A DNA stretch of 64,000 nucleotides from Rhododendron vialii (lineage: Eukaryota > Streptophyta > Magnoliopsida > Ericales > Ericaceae): the NCBI RefSeq assembly GCF_030253575.1, contig NC_080560.1, positions 43,353,001-43,417,000 of the forward strand, read 5' to 3'. Numbering within the stretch: position 1 is the first letter of the stretch; every line of letters begins with the position of its first letter. This document shows positions 57,276 to 64,000 of this stretch, in pieces. Both the position numbers and the translations under genes were made by a program. The notes under the pieces were generated by a model. That model searched no databases. It was given only the letters and a program-made list of their open reading frames with translations, and was not told where the DNA came from.

Positions 57276-57865
57276 AACCTGAGTCTCGATCTCTTCGAGA
57301 ACAGTTTGCAGCCTTGGAAGTTGGAACTAGTCAGGTTGGTGTCATGATGTGCCCTTGTTCTTGACACCATTGACCCCGAATAAAAGAGGGAAAAAATCTG
57401 TTTTATGAGCAAATTCGAACTTTGAAACTGGATTTGATCTGAATTTTCAGGAAAAAAAATCGAGGAAATTACAAAATTAACAGGCAAAAAATCACATTCT
57501 TGACAGAGCAAAACATCTTCACACCACTGCCCCCAAAATGAAGAGAGAGAAAACTGTTCACTTTACGTCTTGTATAAGCAACTTCTCCGAAGAGTTTGAC
57601 TCGCAATTCGTTTGAATTTCCACCAAAAAAGAAAATTTTCCCCAATTCTAATTCTATGCTTAAACATCAATATCAAACCATCAAATCTCTCTGCAATAAG
57701 AAAATGAAACCACCAATTCCCCAAATTCAAAACTTTCCCCCATCGATTCGGAATTTTTATTCAACTTTTGTCAAACAGATACGTGGATGTACATATATAC
57801 TTATATACACATCACAGACAGAGAGAGGGAGTGGAAATCAAAAGGATTAAGGAATTACACCCTAA

Positions 57866-58153
57866 TTAGACAGTACAGCCACAGAACATGAAGAAGCAGC
57901 AGAACATGGCGACCAAAGCCAAGGTCTCGACGACGGTAACGGCGATCCAGAAAACGTTGTCAATCGAGTAATCAAACCACGATCGGAAGCTCAACGAGGA
58001 CCAGCTCGGGGTGAAGGGAGACAGGTCGATTCCCGGCCACCGGGAAAGCGACGAGGGTATTGTTGAGAAGTCGAATTCCGGCATACGGATAATCGATGAG
58101 GGTAACGAGAAGTCGAAGTCCGGCCACCGAATGCTGCTCCAGCTCCTGCGCAT
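57866..58153 (-). CDS. small plant membrane protein of unknown function, 95 aa
   Basis: Single-exon gene on the minus strand. The N-terminal half consists of repeated aromatic/acidic segments (RWPDFDFSLPSSI, RMPEFDFSTIPSSL, RWPGIDLSPF), about 14-16 residues each, rich in W, F, D and S. Residues 67-90 form one hydrophobic segment (VFWIAVTVVETLALVAMFCC) and the end is FFMFCGCTV. I recall similar short plant proteins ending in CGCT(V/I/L) with the same single membrane segment, all uncharacterised. The start at 58153 fits: a CT microsatellite (leader) lies just upstream, as in its neighbours. I infer a single-pass membrane protein; function is unknown. Confidence 0.7.
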   Translation of the reverse strand: MRRSWSSIRWPDFDFSLPSSIIRMPEFDFSTIPSSLSRWPGIDLSPFTPSWSSLSFRSWFDYSIDNVFWIAVTVVETLALVAMFCCFFMFCGCTV

Positions 58154-58155
58154 CC

Positions 58156-58156
<1 letters not shown>

Positions 58157-58190
<34 letters not shown>
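58157..58190. repeat. (CT)n microsatellite upstream of the small membrane protein gene
   Basis: About 16 CT units on the plus strand (GA on the coding strand) directly before the start codon of the minus-strand gene. Confidence 0.9.
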
Positions 58191-58299
58191 AGAAATGACG
58201 TTTGTGACTAGAAAATCTCTCTTTCTTGTCTTGCACAGAGTGAAGATGGGATACGGAGTAATTATGACGTTTGGTAGGATGATTTGAGAATGATTTGGT

Positions 58300-60060
58300 C
58301 GATAGAACCTAAGGTTAGGTTTTTTATTATCCGTTGATTTTGTCACTCTTTTTTTAAACGTTACTCTTCTGTTTGCAGAAGAGTGGCGTTAACAAAAAAA
58401 GAGAGTGATAAAATCATTTTCCTTTTTATTTGAGAGAAAATTTATATGGAGCGGCTCTTTACGGAATTGAACGATTTCAGTCATCCGTTTATGCAATTAA
58501 TTGTTGAGATGTGTTTCTAATCTTTGATTGGTAATAAATATTTCTTACCATTAATAGTTTGTTTTTAATCTGGATCGTCTAAAATACTTTTAGACAGCCA
58601 AAATTAAGCTCCGTAAACACTTGTCTACAGCTGCTCTGTAAATAAGATTTTCTCTTTTTGTTTTTTCATATCTCAAGTCTTTGGACCATTTTATGCCCAC
58701 AGCAATTGTGTTTTTTGGAATGTCTTTGTGTCAGTTTTCGCGTACTTTGATTTATTTTGGGTCCTAAAGTTTACGAGTGGACAACAGTCAAGTGACCCCA
58801 TGGTTTAGAAATGTTTTGACTTTCGTGATATTCAAACAAGCAACCTCATGCAATACAAACAATTTATTTGTTTTTTTATGTTCGCTTGGTCAAATTTCAT
58901 GAGGTTTACCGGAACTAATTAAATTTTTGTTAAACTTGCATCCATTTCTTTGGATTTCTACGATGTGAAGCTAAAAACAGTTATTATTATCGTAAGCAAG
59001 AAAAAATCGCCAGAAAACATAATTAAAGTTTAAACTATATGTTTCTTTTTTGTACTAAACTCATCTCGTTTAGGCGATTAATTGATCTTAAAATTTTGAG
59101 ATAAGATGAGAAAATTTCTAACAATCTCAAAAATGAGAGTAATGATTTTTGGGTTTGTACTCAACGTATATCTACTGTTTTTAAGTATGATTTATTCAGA
59201 TTAAATCAACCCGAAATGGGTTCGGAGAATCATCGCACGTATTATTTGGGTTATTAACTTTCCTATTTGCCTGTCATGATTGACTGTAGCTTGCTTGCTT
59301 TAACTCATTAATAATAATAACTAAAGTAAACGAAGTAAATAAATCGGATAAAAAAAAGTAAATATATAAATAATTGCCAAACAAACATTTGCTGATCATT
59401 TTGTGAAGCAAACAAACAAATAAGCAAGATAACCGGCTAACGAGTCCTTAAAGCAAGACCCATTAATATTTCCACTCTTATATTAGGTTTTATAGTTTGA
59501 TTTTTAGTCTTGGACTATAGATTATTCATGCACTTACATTTTACGAAATCACATAATATTGGAGACAAGTGCAATTCGACCAGTTGTTGTTCAATTGATT
59601 ATGACGATTCACGAGTACAAACTTTCTCTCAATAGGAGGTGATCAACTCATACGATCATATCGTCACTGAATCTACGTACGTATAGCTACACAATTATTA
59701 AGACCAACTAATCCGATTACTTTAAAGAGTGTTTTGGTCTCGTTTGACTTTTACTTTTCGAGTATGTTTTAACTTGTGACTTTTAGTTTGTAAGTTATTT
59801 TTTAGACGTTATAAATTACTATGAGTTTACATGCTAAAAGCTTTCTAAAAAAGTCAATATCTTCAAAGTCACTCGAATTCTTTCATAGTTTACGTATTCT
59901 TATCCTTGTTTATTGTCCCTTTCACCTATGGACACTTTTACAATCAAACACAGCCTAAAACGTGTCCTTGACACAAATGGAATGTTGTAAAAGATCACAC
60001 TCCTTTTTTTGATATTCACATTTTTTTTGTTATTTAGTATTGAAAGCGCTTCTTTTTTTT
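58300..60060. other. gene-free intergenic DNA
   Basis: AT-rich stretch without supportable genes or RNAs. A short inverted pair (CACTCTTTTTTTAACG and GTTAACAAAAAAAGAG) around 58340-58412 may be a small foldback sequence. Confidence 0.4.
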
Positions 60061-60063
60061 TTT

Positions 60064-60282
60064 GCTAAAAAACAAAAAAGGAGTCTAAATATGAAAAAGA
60101 AGAGTGAAAACAATTCCCAATTCTAAGTTCGTTTCAAAGATTTATGAACTCTTTGGAACTTATAGTTTTTTTTTTTTTTTGCTAAAAAACAAAAAAGGAG
60201 TCTAAATATGAAAAAGAGGAGTGAAAACAATTCCCAATTCTAAGTTCGTTTCAAAGATTTATGAACTCTTTGGAACTTATAG
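60064..60282. repeat. tandem duplication, period 117 bp
   Basis: The unit beginning GCTAAAAAACAAAAAAGGAG and ending GGAACTTATAG occurs at 60064 and again at 60181, joined by a T homopolymer. I see just one substitution between the copies, so the event is recent. Confidence 0.92.
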
Positions 60283-60403
60283 AAGGATAGGAAGAGAAAG
60301 CTAAAATAATTATATGATGAAAAGTACAAAGAAAGTATTCACCCAAAACAGAAAAGTTCAAATAAAATGTAGAGAAAATTTTATCTTTACTATTTGGTAT
60401 TTC

Positions 60404-60427
60404 TCCTCTCTCTCTCTCTCTCTCTCT
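60404..60427. repeat. (CT)n microsatellite
   Basis: About 12 CT units in intergenic DNA. Confidence 0.9.
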
Positions 60428-60589
60428 TCGAACAAACAAGGGAAAAACTTATTTTAAACAAATTTTCCCTTTCCTTCTTTTCCCCAAGTTCCAAACGAAA
60501 GACTATTGTCCCCATTAAAACGTAGTATACCTCTTGCTTATTACACCGTTATAGTTTAATTGCTTCCAAGGCTCTAAACATTTTATTGT

Positions 60590-61054
60590 TGTAACATCCC
60601 GTCCCACATCGGAAGTCTACATGGATGATCTTGGGCATATAATAAATCTTGTGGGCTACTACTAGTACCTTGTGCTTAAGCTTTTGGGCCATGTGGTGTG
60701 GCTTGTGGATCAAAATCAAGGTATTGGGCCAGTGGTCTGCTTGGGGCGTTACAAGTGGTATCAGAGCCATCCATGTGCACGACCATGTGGGCCTTGGAGT
60801 TTGGTTTGATTTGGTTGTTAGTTTGATTTGTATTGGTGATTATAGTGCTCAACCCCTCGCGAGGGCGCGAGACTATAAAGTTGGGGAGATTGTAACACCC
60901 CGTCCCACATCGGAAGTCTACATGGATGATCTTGGGCATATAATAAATCTTGTGGGCTACTACTAGTACCTTGTGCTTAAGCTTTTGGGCCATGTGGTGT
61001 GGCTTGTGGATCAAAATCAAGATATTGGGCCAGTGGTCTGCTTGGGGCGTTACA
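60590..61054 (+). mobile_element. TRIM (terminal-repeat retrotransposon in miniature), 465 bp, structurally whole
   Basis: Two 164-bp LTRs (60590-60753 and 60891-61054), each TGTAACA...GTTACA, differing at about two sites. A tRNA-Met primer site TGGTATCAGAGCC (60756-60768) follows the first LTR, and a purine-rich stretch (AGTTGGGGAGA) precedes the second. It is flanked by the 5-bp duplication ATTGT (60585-60589 and 61055-61059). The 137-bp interior is noncoding. Being noncoding it relies on another element's enzymes; the LTR similarity implies a recent insertion. Confidence 0.95.
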
Positions 61055-61059
61055 ATTGT

Positions 61060-61790
61060 CTAATCAAAAAACAAAAAGCACATAAGCAAATAAGTTTTCT
61101 TGTCATGGATTTTACTTGTTACTTATTCATTTATGAGATATAATTAAGCAATAAGACATGAGTAAGAACTAAGAACCAAACGGGCCTGAGGTGGTGTTGG
61201 CTTGTCGACTCATCCCGATTCAATAGAACAATGCTATGTAAATAAACGTACATGTGCACATGTCTGAATATAAAAATATTCAGAGTCGACTAATGCACAT
61301 GAATCTCTAACGAGTAGTATTTTGGAAGATTCTTTTTTTTTTCTTTTCTCTGAGGAAACACCAGAAGTATATATAATGAAATTGAAAAAAGATTACATGC
61401 GGCCCAAAAAATTCACATGCATTAAATGATTCTAAACACATCGGTCTTTTTAATCTGTGCATGCCGACATTATCCATTCACTACTACTATATCTGCCTTC
61501 GTTGTTATGTGTTTTGAGTCACCACCAGACCCCACGACTGTCATTTTCCCTTGCCCAACACATCTCTTGGAAGTTTCAACCAAAACCAAATGAGTAATCT
61601 GATTAGCCACGTCATTGCTCTGATTTTTGTTTTTGGAACATCGATCTCACAGCTCTAAATATATAGTATATTTTTCTTTTGACTCTAACACATCTCTGAA
61701 CTTTGAATGGTGGGAAAAAACCATGCTTTCCTACCAGCTTCAACAACCAATTTGGTCTAACCACTTTTCAATTGCTCCAGTTAGGAAGTA
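61060..61790. other. gene-free intergenic DNA
   Basis: No gene, RNA or bounded transposon that I can support. Confidence 0.4.
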
Positions 61791-62125
61791 ATATGGGTGC
61801 TAAATGAGCCAAGCTACTTGAGTTTGAGCTCGTGTTTGCTTAACAAAAATTTGTTCATGATTGGTTTGTCACCTGAACGAACAAAATTTTAACATTAATA
61901 TATAAAAGTTTGTTACGCTCTTAAACCAAGCTAGAATAAAGTACAACTAGACTCATTTGACTAATAATGTACTCCTATAAAAATCCAAGCTACTCGAGAT
62001 TGGCTCGTGTTTAGTTCGATTAAAGCTTAATTAGTTGAGATCGTCTCTTCTCATTAACAAGCTAAATTCGAACATATTTTGAAGGTGGTTCAATTTTCAA
62101 ACCAAGCTTGTACGATCCCTAGCTC
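61791..62125. mobile_element. old GAGC-type hAT-like MITE relic
   Basis: The left GGGTGCTAAATGAGCCAAGC and the right sequence complementary to TAGGGATCGTACAAGC, with internal paired TTGGCTCGTGTTTAG and GAGCTCGTGTTTGC phrases, point to a decayed relative of the element at 62801-63179. No target duplication is visible. Confidence 0.4.
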
Positions 62126-62800
62126 TACTTGTTCCATTCATTTATCATTCTTAGGGAGTACGTAGTAATAATAGTATAATTATCAAACCAATAATAGAGT
62201 TTATAATTAAGTACACTGATTTAAGGTTTTAATGTTTTTCCACTGGTAATATTGCAAAACTTCTCTAGAAAATCGTTTTATACCTTAAAAATATAGCAAT
62301 ACATTTCCTTATCTTAGAAAACGTGTCATAGGCCATGTATATTGTATAATGCCGTTTACAGATTTTAAAGAACAAGTAAATGAGGTGTGATTGAGATTGA
62401 AATTACTAAGGAGTAATATGGAATTACTCGTGAAAGTATTTTTCTTGATTCCGAGCTTCAATTAGACGATGTAATCGATAACATCATAACACTAGTATAT
62501 TTGTTGTAATATCCATTTGGAGAGTTCCGTAATTAGAACGTGGTACAAGTCTGGCCAATTTATTTTTTTGCATAAAAACATAAGCTTACATACGCGACTC
62601 ACAGAAAATAGTCCAATCCGTGCTCTCTAACAGGCATCAAACTGGCCTCATCTCATGAGTTACAAAAACTAATTAATTGTGCAAATAATATACTCCTTTA
62701 ATTAGCAAGTCTGAGTGTTATTATTATCCTTAATTGGGTGAAGGCTTGCCAAGAAGAAGGTAACTGTGGCAATAAAGTTGGGCAAGGAAGCTACAAGAAG

Positions 62801-63179
62801 GTAGGCCTGCAAACGATCCGAGCCGCTCGGAGCTCGGCTCGATAACGGCTCGGCTCGGCTCGGTTCAAGACAAAAACGAACGAGCTCGAGCTCGAGTCCT
62901 GGGCTCGTTTCATAAACGAGCCGAGCTTGAGCTAGTCGAAACTCGACTCGAATTGGCTCGCGAGCTCGATTATATTATATATATTTATATATATATATTT
63001 TTACATATTTATATTTATTTATATATATTTATATATATTTGTTTCATAAACGAGCCGAGCTCGAGCTCGAGTCCTGCAGCTCGTCACGAGCTCGAGCCCA
63101 GCTCAAGCCAACTAAATTTTTGCCGAGCCGAGCTCGAACACTCTAAAACTCGGCTCGGCTCGGCTCGTTTGCAGCCCTA
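62801..63179. mobile_element. hAT-like GC-rich MITE, 379 bp
   Basis: Starts TAGGCCTGCAAACGA and ends with the complement of TAGGGCTGCAAACGAGCC. It is flanked by CAAGAAGG (62793-62800) and CAAGAAAG (63180-63187), an 8-bp near-duplication. The arms are dense in GAGCTCGAGCTCG and GGCTCGGCTCG palindromes around an AT microsatellite core (62970-63040), so single strands would fold into a long hairpin. Confidence 0.7.
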
Positions 63180-63216
63180 CAAGAAAGTCAGTACCGTGTC
63201 TAATTGAGCTGGCCTA

Positions 63217-63420
63217 AGTCACATAATTCGCGTGCGCGAGCGTGAAAAGGGCAAAAAACGTATTCGAGAGGGACAATTGAGAGCGTGAGTGAAGTGCAAA
63301 GATTGAGAACAAGAGCGATAGATATTTTGAAGAATTACTTAACTTAGGGGCTGACTCTATGATTGTCTTCGATCAATTCAAGGCAATAGAATCACCCATG
63401 ACGCGGATCAAAAAAAAAAC
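63217..63420. repeat. dispersed repeat related to 8483-8700
   Basis: TCACATAATTCGCGTGCG, GAGCGTGAAAA, AAGATTGAGAACAAGAGCG and GAAGAATTAC-TAACT occur in the same order as related phrases at 8483-8700. The class is unknown. Confidence 0.5.
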
Positions 63421-63699
63421 AAAGAATCACCCATGACTTCTCATCTGGGCCCGAAGATTGCCTTGCTCAAGGCATAGATCTGGGCCCAAATATCTTCGGG
63501 CCATGTTGCAGTTCCAGACTGGATCCAAGACAACTTTAAGAAACCCAGATTTGGACCAAAGGCCAAAGTTTGGAATCCGGGAAAAGAGTTTTTGTTTTAC
63601 TTTTATTCCAAACGAGGCCTTATTAGAGAGGACAGTAGAGAGAGAGAGAGGAATCCCAGATAGGATAGGAGTAAAAAAACAAATCCGAAACCCTAGAGA

Positions 63700-64000
63700 C
63701 CTCACACGCGTGTCACGTGACCCCGAGGGCGGTGAATGGGAATATAGAGAGGGAGAGGGAGCCGCAAAAGACCTAAAAACAGCACAAAAGAAACAACGAA
63801 TCCCCCCACCACAGCCGTCCGATCAAAGCCAAGTCATCGATCCGCGTCTCTCCGTCATTCAACGGCTCAGATCAAGGTGTTGCAGAGAGCTGAGTCCCTT
63901 CCTCATCTCCCTCTCTCTCTCTCCCCAACCCCTCCTCTCTCTCTCTCTCCTCCCCTGTTTCCTCCCTCCTCCTTCGATTTTCCCTGTTTTTAATTCTAAT
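63700..64000 (+). promoter_or_regulatory. probable promoter and 5' leader of a gene beyond the right edge
   Basis: A G-box palindrome TCACGTGA (about 63714-63721), GC-richer sequence with no transposon signs, and CT-rich leader-like tracts (63911-63960) match the composition upstream of the start codons of other genes here. No start codon follows within the window. The strand is inferred from the CT tracts. Confidence 0.4.
63911..63960. repeat. CT-rich leader-like tract
   Basis: Two interrupted CT microsatellites, similar to those in leaders of galactokinase, the poly(A) polymerase and the exonuclease-like genes. Confidence 0.8.

Noticed and set aside
60649-61020. Open frames of 70-114 codons around 60.6-61.0 kb
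   Set aside because: They lie in the LTRs and interior of a noncoding TRIM; the minus-strand frames repeat the same peptide because the LTRs are repeats.
62953-63207. 84-codon frame rich in Ile/Tyr
   Set aside because: It is translation of an AT microsatellite and hairpin arms of a MITE.
1-64000. tRNA, rRNA or CRISPR features
   Set aside because: tRNA-like boxes occur only in SINE-like contexts without a full cloverleaf; no rRNA or regularly spaced repeat-spacer array was seen.

Overview
This window is plant nuclear DNA. It has multi-exon genes with GT..AG introns, AT-rich introns and intergenic DNA, many CT/GA microsatellites in leaders, plant families (PMEI-type inhibitors, an ABCB transporter, a PAPS3-like poly(A) polymerase, galactokinase), an endogenous plant pararetrovirus, and many MITEs, SINEs and LTR relics. 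A dicot, probably woody, fits best; the order cannot be fixed from this sequence, and Ericales would be only a guess.

Layout. 0-10.2 kb: three direct copies of a single-exon gene for a WRN-like 3'-5' exonuclease fold. Only the third is open end to end, and all three lack the first catalytic acidic motif. Between copies 1 and 2 lie a degenerate minisatellite and dispersed-repeat DNA. 10.2-14 kb: gene-free DNA with several nonautonomous DNA transposons (a Stowaway-type and a 623-bp hAT-type element have clear target duplications). 14.1-22.05 kb: a complete 13-exon galactokinase gene (502 codons). 22.1-29.3 kb: one secreted PMEI-like gene on the minus strand among MITEs, SINEs and local tandem duplications. 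29.4-38.7 kb: an endogenous caulimovirid with an inverted leader at its left end and a Ty3/gypsy-type solo LTR inserted in it. 38.8-44.9 kb: a complete 12-exon ABCB (P-glycoprotein type) gene whose TATA box lies only about 20 bp from the right edge of the viral insert. 45.9-48.5 kb: two PMEI-like genes and a broken one between them, all on the minus strand. 49.96-55.1 kb: a complete 10-exon minus-strand poly(A) polymerase of the short PAPS3 type. 57.87-58.15 kb: a small membrane protein gene on the minus strand. 58.2-64 kb: mostly gene-free, with a structurally whole 465-bp TRIM, a GC-rich hAT-like MITE, and a promoter/leader-like stretch at the right edge that probably belongs to a gene outside the window.

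The genes do not form a pathway. Galactokinase acts in sugar salvage, the PMEI-like proteins would act in the apoplast or vacuole on pectin methylesterase or invertase, ABCB proteins export auxin or other small molecules, and the poly(A) polymerase acts in mRNA 3'-end metabolism. The strongest themes are local duplication and decay (the exonuclease-fold array, the PMEI cluster, tandem repeats) and dense small-transposon activity in introns and promoters. All exon maps were built by hand from splice consensus, reading-frame continuity and family knowledge; no alignment or search was run.
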